A stretch of DNA of 64,000 nt from Anarhynchus alexandrinus (Eukaryota > Chordata > Aves > Charadriiformes > Charadriidae). The position numbers were made by a program, and so were the translations under genes. The stretch covers positions 4,127,129 to 4,191,128 of the forward strand of contig VUYV01000004.1 in the NCBI GenBank assembly GCA_008711295.1. Reading direction: 5' to 3'. This document shows positions 1 to 11,723 of this stretch, piece by piece. A model generated the notes under the pieces. That model did no database searches. It was not told the origin of the DNA and worked only from the letters and a program-made list of their open reading frames with translations. Each line of letters starts with the position of its first letter. The stretch's first letter is position 1.

Positions 1-2848
1 TAGTATTTCTTGGGTTTTTTCCACCAATCCCAATCTGAAGTTCTGCAGGCAAACATGATCCAATGGTATAACTAATTGATCTCTAGACATCCACAGAAAC
101 TTGAATTCAGAAGACAGAAGACTGAAACTTTTAATACAAGTGGCTTCTAAGGAGACCACACTTTATTTTATTGAAGTTATCCTGAAAATTAGCAGGAAAT
201 GTTTTACTAGTTCTCCAGCTTTGGGTTCCCTTTAAGTAGCATACTTAAAAATGTACTTAAATATACTTAAAATGTCCAAGATACTCATTACCCTAGCATT
301 TGAGTAACTCATAGTTACTACTGCATCTGTGACAGAAGAGTGATAAGGCAGTGCTAATATTTTTCTTTCACAAACTGAGTGTTGGGGCATAGAAAGAAAG
401 AATTAAAAAGCTCTTCAGAGCACACATTTCAGTAAATGAAGCTGAGATACTACATTATTCTTCAAAACAGTCTGATTCGTTCAAGGTCACATACAAATAT
501 TAGGACAGAACCAACAGAACAAGGAGATTTGTCTTCACAAGCCTCAAGCTAGTGCCTTTATCTCTGGGCAAAGGTCTTTTCCATAGTAAATGTCAAGAGG
601 ATGGAAGCACGTGCTCTGCTGAACAGGGAATCAACCTACTTAATCAAAAACTAAATCCAGAGTCCTGGAAAACAGGGCCAACTACTTAATTTTTATTATT
701 TTGTAGTAAAAGAAAGGTGATATATTGAATTGAATTCTGAGGCAAACAGGAAGTTGACACTGCACAAATGAGTAGTTAATTTTCTTTCCTCATCGCCATC
801 CCCTAACACTACAGTACTCACACTGTATCACATCATGACTTATTGCAACGTGCCTAAAGATGAAGTCATGAGGTCAATGCAAAGAACATAAATCATGACA
901 TGATTAAGTAGGATGTCAGGGAGACACTTAAAAGCATGTGCTATGTAAGTGTTTCTATGAGAGACGGAGCTTTCAGAAGCAAAACCTGGGCATTCGCTTT
1001 AGCAAAGCTGGCATTGCCCTGAGGTAACTAACTGAAAATAATTTAATTTGTATATACTGGGCTTTCACCACTATGGAAATATACCTACTAAAATAAGCTT
1101 CTTTCAGTCATTTCAATGAGCATTTACTTTCTGAGTCCTGAACTCATCTCTGTTGTTATAGAAACCTTCAAGGATTTCTGAACATGTTTTGTACGGGAAA
1201 TTATTCAAAAAAGTTACATGGATTGCAGAGACAACAGCCACTTCGGTTTTGAATTCAACAGTGTGCAAATATTACCATACTGTGCACTCTGTGAGTATAT
1301 GAGGCTGATACAGCAGTGAAAAATTAACCACTGATAAAACAAGGACTGGCCCATACAGAGAAGATTTAAGCAAGTGCACAAGCTGTATGTCATCCCTAAT
1401 TCCAATAACTGTTGTCTGGTTTTGACAGCAAATTTAAAACTCAAGCTTTCTGCTGTGCTATGTTAGAAAGAAAGGACACTGCACAAAATCCAGAAAATGT
1501 CAGGTTTTGAACTTGTTCCATAGTTTTCTTCCTGAGAAGGGAATATACATCATGCTCCTCTTTTGCAGGGTCTGTGTCGTTTTTTTAGTGGCCAGCCCAG
1601 CCTAAACGACGACAGACTTTATTTGCTGAAAAGAAAATTGGTTCTGTTTTACCTCAAACCAGGACATTCTGCAGAATAGTATACTTCCAATTATATCCAA
1701 ATGCAAGACACAAAGGAAAAAACCCTCAGCGACAAAATCTAGGACAGCTATTGTACCTTTTACATTCAAATCCCACACTTTCATTCATTAATGATTAAAT
1801 TCTAGTTTATATAAATAGCAAATTACAATAAAGACCACCAGGAGTGTTCTGTATTTCTAATCATTATGCTCTGTACTAGTGTATCAGTGGACTATACTGC
1901 TTTGTATGTATCTCTCTAGGGATGTGGTTTTAATTTCTGAAGTTCTTCCTGACAGAGAGAAGTTCAAGGTACAGTTACAAGCTGCAGAGGCAAAGGAAGG
2001 CAGTAGTGAACTGAACAGTAGCTGCATTCATCTGTACTCCAGCTTCTTTACGGACTGCTATATTTTCTATTCCAAAGTGATTGAGATGGTTCAGTCTACA
2101 AAGCATCATTACAATTTTTTTAAACACAATTTTTCTTGGCAAAAAAATGATGGCTGTGGCCTACGCTCTAACAGGAAACTACAGATTAACTTGCATTTGT
2201 AATTTCACAGCTAATGAAAACATCCAGCCACACAGTATGTTTTGTGCTTCTTTCTCTTGTGAACGCATTTGACAAAACAACTCTTCTTGATTTTGCTGTC
2301 TCTAGCCTTTTGATACTTTCCTTCAGAGTCCTTCCTTATGCTAGACAGCTTATCTTCTGTAGCATTTATCAATATAGAAAAAATTAGTATATCCTAGTTT
2401 TTACACTGATTTAAAATAAAAGGAAAATTTGATCAACAGAACATCAGCACAAATTAAGGCACAGCAAAAAATATCCCCAATGTTTAGGAAAGATCCAAAC
2501 CAATTATCTCTCAAATAGCTCAGCGAGATTATAAATATGCATTTCAGCAGGCAGGAGATATAGCACTGAATAAAAAGAAGATGCAGAATGCTCCTTTTTG
2601 GGCTCTGAACTGTATTCCAGAAATGCAAAGTGAAGAGTTAAATAACTGTGAAGAGAGCATAGAGATTACTTTGCTTAGCAGGAAACAGTCAACAATTATA
2701 TATCTGCATTATGAGCCATTAACTGGGCAGCAATCTTGTAGGTTCAGAAAGATGTTAATGGAACAGCTGCCAGATAATAGGATGGCTGCAGAAATATGTG
2801 GTTTGCCATTTGTTATGTTGATGTTGTGGTGTGCATCTGTCTGCAGAT
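1..2848. other. Non-coding AT-rich DNA, no gene seen
   Basis: Open frames here are all short: 60 codons at 1602-1784 minus, 107 at 1879-2202 plus, 91 at 2581-2856 plus. They have no recognisable motif and two overlap in different registers, as chance frames do. No promoter, RNA gene or clear repeat was recognised in this stretch. Confidence 0.6.
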
Positions 2849-2925
2849 CAGCCTGATCCGAAGACCACCAAAGCGCACGGTAATCTTCTCAGTGACTTAC
2901 GTAGCATTGGTGCAGGCTCTAGACA
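2849..2925. repeat. Ancient palindromic (MITE-like) repeat relic
   Basis: The left edge reads GCCTGATCC and the right edge GCAGGCTC, with a decayed middle that keeps the repeat's near-palindromic pattern (AATCTT...CAGTGACTTACG). This resembles the palindromic sauropsid repeat whose arms read 'GCCTGATCC...CATTGAAGTCAATGG...' and back. The family is known to me from turtle and crocodile genomes; the match is from memory and strongly diverged. Four other stretches in the window look like members of the same or related families. Confidence 0.5.
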
Positions 2926-4440
2926 AATTTAAATCAAGACTAGTAACCTCTAGATAGATGCTGCTAAATTCTGTTAAAATAGATTTAATTAGGCTTAATA
3001 ACCTGAATTTGTCCTTAATGTGTTAGATAAGTTGTGCTGCTCCAGAGTTCACTGTGGTGGTTTAATACCGTGGTATGAAAGTAGCTTTCTCCTCTGCTTA
3101 ACACAATGCCATAATCCTTTACTAAGATCAGCGTCATGGCTGTATGTCAAAGACATAATGGTTATATATTATTAGACAAAGTCTTTAATGTTAGATTTGG
3201 CAAAAGTAGTTTCTAGTGCTTAAGTAAAGAGGTTCAGCCATATACTTCAGCAATGAATTCTTGGCATCAAGCTTTGTGTAAAAATGTTTTTCATTATTTG
3301 CATTTTTTAAATTAATTTCATTAAGTGCTTATTATTCAATATGCAAAAGGCAATTTAAAGAGCACTTTAGCTGTCTTGTGGGCTATTAAATATCGAGAAA
3401 CAATGCTATACACACACCTCTATCTAAATTGTCACCATCTTTGTGCCACAATGTTTTAACCTAACAACATCTTCTCTCCAATTCCAATATTTTAACTCCA
3501 TATTTTAACTTGCTGGGACCTCTTCTCGACCCAGTGCTGCATTAGTTACTACTGAAGTACAAGTGCTGCATCGTTTTTGTTGTTATCAACTCTGATAGAA
3601 AAGGTAATGTCATAGTCCATATTGCCCAAACAATGGGCAATATAATGTAAGTAACAGGTAACAATACTGCCTTCTGGATGTGACAGCATCAACTACTAAT
3701 GCTACGCATACCTTTTTTCTAAACAGACAAGTAATCTGACAACCACGAGCAGTGTACAAAGAAAGATCCTATTTTCTTGCTTCCAGAAGTTGTCTATGGG
3801 GAATGATAATATGGGGGTATCAGCTGTATGAGGAAATGTAAGACAAGACAAGTGAGAATACACAGCTGATTGCCTTCTGTGCATGAGCAAATGGATGAAG
3901 CATGCAGTAGCATAGAAAAAAGACACTGTAAGAATGAAAACCAGGACAGCATTGAGGACATTGTTAGTATCCACACACTATTCTCTCAGAGTGACAAATA
4001 AGATCTTGTTAAATCTTATTACACAAACCATCTACTAAATCATGTTATGAGTGCCTTTGCTTGCAACTGGAGTCTCCCCAGCCATCACTAAGCCTTGTAA
4101 CTGTCACAACTTGCTCTGTCTGAAGTCCATCCCCATTCTGTCCCTTTTTTCTCCCCGACTTTCCCAGTTCTTCAAGTATGAAGACCTGTAGTTCTCTGGA
4201 GTTATGTGCAGCACTTTCACCAACACTGTAGTTTCCTCTCACTAGCAATGGTCTACAATAATCATTAGAGATATGTATTCTGTTTTCATTTTTCTCAGTG
4301 GACTAATACCAAAAATTCCAGAAATCATGGTCAGTATCACTGATGTGGTATTTTTTGTACAAGTCTAAATTATGCTGGGTTTTCCATATTTACATTTATA
4401 ACTTAAATTACAACATGGGAAAAAATGCTTGAGCTTTCTT
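2926..4440. other. Non-coding DNA with one short perfect inverted repeat
   Basis: No gene seen. At 3619-3643 there is a perfect 10-base inverted repeat, ATATTGCCCA and TGGGCAATAT, around a five-base loop. It lacks a T tract and any gene context, so it is probably chance structure. The minus-strand frames at 3702-3974 (90 codons) and 4045-4248 (67 codons) have no recognisable features. Confidence 0.55.
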
Positions 4441-4470
4441 TAAAAAAAACAAACAAACAAAAAAAAAAAA
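4441..4470. repeat. A-rich low-complexity tract
   Basis: A run of A interrupted by an AAAC motif repeated three times. It could be the worn poly(A) tail of a lost retroelement, but nothing upstream is recognisable as one. Confidence 0.8.
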
Positions 4471-4716
4471 TCCAGCTTCAATTAAGACCTGCAGTTATTC
4501 CTAACCAACAGCATTCTGAGCTCAAGTACCATTTCAGCATCTCACGGTACTACACAAGCACATAAATTTCTGCAGTGTTTACTGAATGGAGCAGCAGAGC
4601 ATTTCAGAGTTTCCTACTTCTAAGCAGACTGCCCTGACGGTACTTTGTAAATATGCCATCTTTCCTTTGTTTCTAAAGGAGAGCCCTTCAGCACCTACTT
4701 AAGCTTCTGTTTATTT

Positions 4717-4755
4717 GATTTTTTAATTTTTTTTTTAGATTTTTTTTATTTAAAA
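4717..4755. repeat. T-rich low-complexity tract
   Basis: Nearly pure T with a few A and G interruptions. Surrounding sequence shows no retroelement that would make this a reversed poly(A) tail. Confidence 0.75.
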
Positions 4756-5090
4756 TCTCCAGCAATGTCCTGAGATCACATATGCTTTTGCTAAAATAAA
4801 GTACTTTTACAAGTAATCATGCATAATGACACAATAGCCAAGGGCTAACTTGAGCAATATGCCCACCTAACCACGATACCTGTACTGTAGTCAACATGAA
4901 AATATGGCTGTAAGTCAATCATCTTACCCCATAAATAGTGAACAGCCCATGAGCCTTCGGACCTCTCCTGAGCAACGGCAGCAGGCTGCACGCCAGGATT
5001 TCCCCTTGAGTAGGGATGCCTCTCAAGATTACTCCTCCAGGTTGAGAGATTCCTTGCCACAAGAGATCCTTGGTAAGTGACCAGTAGCAT

Positions 5091-5141
5091 TTCTGTTTTA
5101 AAGTCACCAAAAAAAATTCTGTTTTAAAGTCACAAAAAAAT
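5091..5141. repeat. Two-copy tandem duplication, 26-base unit
   Basis: The phrase TTCTGTTTTAAAGTCAC followed by an A run occurs twice, starting at 5091 and 5117. The copies differ mainly in A-run length and one C, which points to a recent slippage-type duplication. Confidence 0.85.
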
Positions 5142-7810
5142 AACTTTAAGCAAGTTCAAGATGTTGCTAAAGTCGATTCACACTGAAGTCAACTTTGGTC
5201 TTTTATTTGGCCACTTTCCTTCCACTGATATTAAAAGAAATACTCGCAACCAATACTTCTAATGGCTTCAGAAGAGGTGGCCATGCTAGCATATGCTCAA
5301 TATGCTAAACTTCCCAGCTGGTAAAACCTCTAGTCAACTTCATACTTCCATATTTTACACACTGCAACAGCCTTATCTTCCAGACTAAAAGACTGCTCAT
5401 GCTAAAAAGCACACATTAACTGATATATTGTAACAGATCCAAACATCTACATGCCTAGACACCAAATGCAAATCAAGACTCCTGTGAAAGCCACAAAAAA
5501 GTTAATGCTTTAAAAATAGCTATCCACATTAGGAAACGCTTAGATAATAAGAGAGATTTACACAGCTAGATTAGGATTTTAAACATTCCAAAGAGATCAT
5601 TTGCTTTCTATGTATTAAAATCCTATTATAAAGGAAATTAACAGAAAAGTACTAAGAATGCTAAATCTGAAAAGAAAGCACTGCAAAGCATACAAATCAG
5701 CATGAAGTTAAGAGGAACTGCCGCATAATCTGACAAAAGGATGTGGTTATTTTTCTTCTGACACAGCATGCTGAAATAGCCCAATGAAAAGCTGGCCCAG
5801 ATCAGGGCAAGGAGAGAAGTACTCTCCCTGGAGAGGGCGAATGCAAGCCACCCCTTCTTTTCAACAACACACAGTAGTGTGAAGTCGCTCTTACTGGCTG
5901 AGCCAGAAAAAGCCAAATTTATAGAGCTAGTCTTCCTTACTGGAGCAAATACTTTGTAGCCATTTCACAACCACAGATAAAGCAATCTTTATCATTCCTT
6001 TATTTTCTCAATGGTTCTCTGAGTAGGACCTCCTGCAATACGTGCATTCCCCTGAATTCGAAGATCCCAGAGCAGCCTTAGGATCAGTCTGTCCCTGGGG
6101 GAATTAATGAGAAGTATATGGGGAACGGAACTTAACAACAGATGACAGTGTGAAAGTGAATGCTTTAATTCCCTTTTTGATCTGATACAATGACTGAAGC
6201 AAGCAGCGTCAACCACGAAAGAACAAAGAACTCAAACTGCAGCAGCCAAACCATGGGAAAGAGAGGACTTAAACAAGGTGCAGTGGTGTTTTCAGATTTT
6301 AAACAGTAAAGCAAGAAGGAGCTAAATACCTGGCTTTTTAAAAATCTAGACAAAGAGCTAAATATTATATTTATAATACTACTACCAAGCAACAAAAACC
6401 TGTCTTCCATATAATAACTGGACTTGGGAAATAGACAAAAGAGACAAAACCAAAGAAAGCATCGTTATAAATCTACCAGTCCCTCAATATAAGATGAAGG
6501 AAAGAGGGAATAGGGTGTGCTGCTTCATTAAGAAACATCTCTTGTGCTTTAAAGACATGGGACAGGAAGCAAAAGAAGAAAAACCAATAGTCTAAGAAAC
6601 ATGTTTCCATTGGAGATGTGACTCTTCCAAGGTATGCAGATCCAGGTTCGATCTCGGTGAGAAATATTTTGGTATACATCATTCTCGCACTTGGTGAGAT
6701 CAGGGCTCCCGTGACAGGAACAAAGAGGTAAGACTGGGCAAGTTCTTTGGAAAGTTTTCCTTCTAAGAGCCTCAGGTAGTGTAGGAAATAAAACAAGAAC
6801 AAAAAAACCTTGAACTTTCAGGATAACAAGAATATAATAAAAATAAAAAACTATAGTCTGACAAGTATTCAGGGATCTTGGTGACATCAATAATGCCACA
6901 TGAGAAGAACTGCAGACTCAAGGCTCCGTTTCCTTATGATAGCACAGGAGTATGGTCTTTCACCCCACCCCTCACTCAGTAGCAGGCTTCTGTAGATGTC
7001 TGCAGAGAACAGTTTTCAGTTTTCAACAGAACTATTTATAGCGTCTTGTGAAAGTCTCCATACTCTTCCTTTGTCATGGAAAATCTATGGATTCTGTCAA
7101 GTTTAGAGACTCTGACTCAGTCTCTGCTTGCTAAGTCTCTTGATGACCTCTCCTAGCATTTTTCCTTCTGTAAAATCAAATGCTGTTACCTAAGATCTCT
7201 TTTGAAAAATTCAGTAACATAGGTAAGGTTGTTCCATGCAGGGCCTCAGCTTCAGCAGTTTACCTGTTTCAGTTGTTCAGAGAGACTAATGTTTTCAGAC
7301 TTTTACTTTAGAATCCAACACAACAGTTTTCTATCACTGTACTTAACTTGGACTATAGTGTGGTTTTATAGTAGTTTTAATAGTTTAGAACAATGTTTGG
7401 CAGAGGCACTAATTATAATTAGATGGCTTTTTCAGGCAATCATTGCATATAACTGTGCACACAGAATGTTTAGCCCAACTGAGTCCTCATTTCAGACAGG
7501 ACCTCTTCTGTAAGAGCAACATGCAAATTTCCTGGCTTACAACCATAGTAACACAGAGTAAGCAATTACCTAGACTGTGTATAGCAATAAGACAACTAAT
7601 ATAAAGCCAAGTTGAGAAAATATAGAGCTCATTTTAACAAGATATGGAAGCCTTTTATGGACTCATGGCTTTTTAAACATCAGCCAATGATTAAGTTGAA
7701 ACGCTTGTCCTACATGTTTTTGGGCGAAATGAAGAAGACAAAAATATCAGAGCGCTAAAGCTCCAGTAGGTTCAAAGTTCTTAGATATTCCCTACATCAG
7801 ACTTTTTATA
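5142..7810. other. Non-coding DNA, no gene seen
   Basis: The longest open frames are minus-strand 5638-5916 (92 codons), 6473-6802 (109 codons) and 6549-6899 (116 codons). The last two overlap in different registers and are rich in Leu and Phe, as expected from A-rich plus-strand DNA read in reverse. Nothing recognisable as a repeat family was seen. Confidence 0.55.
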
Positions 7811-9028
7811 TTAAACTATGAACATGGCATTTCTTGCTTTGATTGCCTTAAATATAATAAAAAGAATAATTGCCACTTGAAGATTTTCAGTAATTCTCAT
7901 TTCAGTGTAATTAGATGTAGTGATTAGAATATCTTTTTTATTACATTGCAGTTCTTCCTTAGCACCAAAGAACAAGTTGTTTACATAATTATCTTCAGTT
8001 AAAGGAGGAGCAAAACTTAACACAGGCGCTGCCATTGCTTCTATTGGAGCTTCTACAACCACCTGTGTAATACCCTGTAGAGTTGTGCAATGACATTGTA
8101 AGCAGTTTGTGTCACTTCACTATCTGTAGAATTTATTCTATTAAACACGATCTTTTCAAACAACTTATCCATAGGCACTTCTAGCTGATCACAAGCTCCC
8201 TCAGGGAAAGATCTCCTTTGCACCCCAAAGACCAAGAGCCATGCATCTGATTATTAACTACTTCTAGACCACCTGCCTCACCCATCACGTTTCAAGCACA
8301 GACAGGACAGCCTTGGCTTCTGATAATTTCCTGAGTTGAGAAATGGATCTCTCCACCTTAATATATCATAAACATTTGATATACCATTAGCATTGTGAGT
8401 TAATAATAATACTCCGAGGAACCCCACTAAAAAATTTGTTATAAAGTTCTCATTTATCAACATTTATGAACACTTAGCTTCCCATTTCTTGGACCATTAA
8501 TCCAAGTTTTCTTAATAAGCTGTGCCAAAAAAGTTACGAGGAAAAAGTAATTTATAGAATGATTTTTGCTTACTAACTTTTTTAGAATAGAAACAATGTC
8601 AGCACATGAATTATATGCCAATAAAGCAATATACTTGAATAACTTTCCAGTCACATATTGGAGGAAAACAATTTCAGCTTAAAGAAATATGGATGAGTTC
8701 TTTACTCTTTGACTCTCACTGAATGTAGCTAAATGACAATGATGCTCTTGATCAAGGTCTAAATTGTATTTTGATCTATGTGTTCTGTATCTTCCACCCT
8801 AGGACTGCATGATAACAAAGCATACGCTGTTTCTCATAGACCTTTCTTTCCTCTTGATAATACTGCTAATTTGTTTGGCAATTGATCTCCATCTCCATCC
8901 GACTCATTTAGCATTGTGATAGTAATAACTGTTTCACCCTGACAGCTCATACAAAGCAACAAAATCCCTAACCTAGTTATAGTTGAGGTTTTGCTACCAG
9001 GTGAGCTAGATGCAAAAACTGTGTTCAA
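7811..9028 (-). pseudogene. Chain of protein-like minus-strand frames, possible decayed gene copy
   Basis: I do not recognise this. Five open frames nearly tile 1.2 kb on the minus strand: 9028-8834, 8654-8457, 8463-8278, 8235-8053 and 8062-7811. Between neighbours the register shifts or stops intervene. Several stretches read like ordinary soluble or helical protein, for example VTGKLFKYIALLAYNSCADI (near 8657-8598), VTQTAYNVIAQLYRVL near 8110 and APIEAMAAPVLSFAPPLTED near 8050-7990. The frames at 8235 and 8062 overlap by ten bases, consistent with one frameshift in a formerly continuous sequence. The gap 8833-8655 has stops in the frames I read, with short protein-like patches. It could be a frameshifted processed pseudogene, a decayed retroelement frame, or chance. 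A protein search in all minus frames would settle it. Confidence 0.3.
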
Positions 9029-9127
9029 AAGCTTTGAGCATTTTAAGTGTGTGCTGAGACCTACAATGGGACCTAAGCTGCTCTTTTAGCCTGTAGCCAC
9101 GGAGCAGTTTGCCTGGAACCTCTGCTG

Positions 9128-9216
9128 AAGGCTCTTTGAGTGATCTTCAGCAAGTAGCCCAATTTCTGTGCATCTATTGTTCTTCTGTAAAGCGGGGATA
9201 ACAAGTATTTGTCCCT
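9128..9216 (+). repeat. MIR/CORE-SINE relic
   Basis: The run TGATCTTCAGCAAGTAGCCC, then a C/T-rich stretch, then TTCTGTAAAGCGGGGATAAC parallels the MIR phrase 'gtgaccttgggcaagt...cctcagtttcc...tctgtaaaatggggataa'. It is heavily diverged, as expected for a very old element. Only the central and 3' parts are recognisable. Identification is from memory of the consensus. Confidence 0.65.
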
Positions 9217-11700
9217 TCTCCCTAGTGCTACGTGGCATCAACTTTCATGCCTTTGTTATTTCTCAATACTTGTACTTATTGAATACCCAGTTCCTGGCAC
9301 TGTAAAACTCAGCTGTCATGGGGAGAGATGGGGAAGAGAAGAGTTTGATGCTTCACATCATGGTCTGATGTTTCAAAAACCAGAAAGTACAGCAAGAATT
9401 GGTTTGGTAGGTGAGGGAAGGAGGTGTAAGCTTCTTATATCAAGCCAGTCACATGGTTAGAGGTTGGCACATTTCTATTCCATGGCGATTACAATTTTTT
9501 CAGACATACTTGAGACAGAAGCAAGTCTATGCCAGGGTCTGTACTACCATTGCAATAGTGCTAATAATATCCAAGACAAGTAATTTAAAGCTAAGTATTT
9601 ACTGAAAATCCTGGATATGCTCTATAACATATACTATTGCAACCTTGGCAGCTGTAAGTCAGCTGGTCTAAAGACAGCCGAGTTTTACTCATGTGAGCTG
9701 TGAATGCTATCTCTAAATTATTTGAGACCAGGACTGTTTGCTGCTATTATGCTTTTTGCAAAGTATGAACTGATATGGCTCTATTCTTAGTTCATATATC
9801 TAGTTTTTACTAAAATATAGATAACGTGGGTTTGGTGCAGATATTTTTTGGAGTCTAATGTAGCTTTTCCCAAAACTTAGTTTCATAAATGCATCAAATT
9901 AAATACATACATTATACACAACGTGTAGAAAAAAAACTTATTCCCCTCCCCCACCCCTTTCTCCCAGTCAACTGCTAAATTAGTATGAGCTGTCTAAGAT
10001 TGTATCTAATTTCTATCCTTGAGTCATTTGCAAGAATGGGCTCCATTTCCAGATTGAATAAGACCTTCAACAGACATCGCACAAACCAATCATCTGTACA
10101 GAAAGTATATTGAAGGATGACCACATTTGTGTGAATTTTTCTCTAGCACGCAAAAAGAACAGAGGAAATCATCCTTTATCCAGAAGAGCAATTATGTACA
10201 TTCTTACCTCTCCACAATGAGATTTTAAAGCAAGTTTAAATTTCAGTGATTTTTTGAATCCAGGCAAGGCCTCTACTTTTGCTAGTCAGTTCACCATTGG
10301 AACCATTTTTTTTTCTTTAATTCACATTTATAAAGCTACACATTGGAAATCGTTCCAATAGGCATCAGTGCCAGTGCAAAGGAGCACTCAAAAAGACATT
10401 GTAAGATTCATTTCATAATCAAAGCAGGAACAGAAAATAAAACAAAGCGCCAAATCCTCTTTAAGATTTTTTGCAAGAGGACTCATTTTCAATGAAAGCC
10501 AAGTCTAACAGTGAAAATGGAAACTACTGTTAGAGCAAGCCAAGTATTTAAAACAAAACTAGGCAGCCTACCTCCTAACTACAGACAGATAACCTGCACA
10601 GAGGAGGACATCTTGCCATGAGATCATCTTCCTTTTTAATACAAGATGGGAAATAATTTCAAAGGGAAAACATTACATTAAAAAGACAGAAATATACTCT
10701 GAAATTCTCCAACAGTCACTTCCAAGTTGTTTTCGCCTTTACTAATTAAAGAAGTTGATGCTTCTAATAACTTCTCCTCCGCTTTCTCCATTTTTTTCCT
10801 ACATTGTGTGTAAGCAGCTGATGAAAAATAACAGGTTAGATGATAACAAGTGAAATCCTCTATCCAGCAAACTGTCACAAGACATTTATGGTTCAAGAAG
10901 GTCAGGATGAATATATCCTGTTAAATCAATCCAAAATAAAACTCTGTTCTCTTACATTACTCATTGCTCATTACTCATGATGTAACTCTACTGCAGCTTG
11001 CTTTGCTTTTCAAAAAATTTTCTTTGTAGCTTACATTAGTCTGGAAATTCCATAAATGCTGACTGATCTTGCTCTTTAGTCATTATTTGCTGTCTTTTTA
11101 ATAACAATAATTTATTCACCAAATTTCTGTACTTTTTAAAGACCTGCTATTTATTTCCAATTTCTCAGATATTGGAAAGTATCCAGCAATTTTTCTGCAA
11201 GGCCCTTTTCATTTTATAGGTGATTCAAAGCAGCTGGCTACTGATGCACAATAAAACATAAATCAGATTCATTTTCAGACAGATAACATAAATGAGCCAA
11301 TCAGCATGATGCTAAGTTTTAACATAATATTTTAAAGATTTAACAGTTATTTAAGTAGAACCATTGCTCAAGCCCAGTATGCTTTTGGCAAATGTGTATA
11401 CCAGCCTGGAAAATTCAAGCCTGGTACCTCATGAGGCTACATCTGTAAACTTAGCTCAGAGCAAGAGGCAGACTGGGAAACATTTTGGATACAGGAGCCT
11501 GTGCAACATCCATCCTTTTGCTAGCAGGGATGAGCTGGCTCTGCCATAGGACTGAGCTGGCTGGAAGATGTATGAATGTACTAGTGAAGGACAGCACGCA
11601 GCCTGGCAGCATGCTGCTCTTCTACAGGCCTTATTTGTTCAAACTCAGCTCGGCACTAACTGTGGCCCCACAGAGTTTTGTGGAACATGAGGGCAGGTGA
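9217..11700. other. Non-coding DNA, no gene seen
   Basis: Only short unconvincing frames, the longest 83 codons at 9209-9460. Near 10206 the minus strand has a good donor-like GAGAG/GTAAGAATG, but no matching acceptor with a pyrimidine tract lies within the next 200 bases. A C-rich run lies near 9944-9966. Confidence 0.55.
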
Positions 11701-11702
11701 AA

Positions 11703-11723
11703 GAAAAAAAGGGGGGGGGGGGG
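11703..11723. repeat. A-tract followed by a 13-base G homopolymer
   Basis: GAAAAAAA at 11703-11710 is followed by 13 consecutive G at 11711-11723. Such runs are prone to sequencing length error and to G-quadruplex formation. The weak frames crossing it (11631-11816 minus, 11697-11963 plus) read it as poly-Pro or poly-Gly and should not be taken as coding. Confidence 0.9.

Noticed and set aside
3619..3643. Perfect hairpin as terminator or microRNA precursor
   Set aside because: The 10-base arms do not extend, there is no T run, and a microRNA precursor needs a stem of about 30 pairs.
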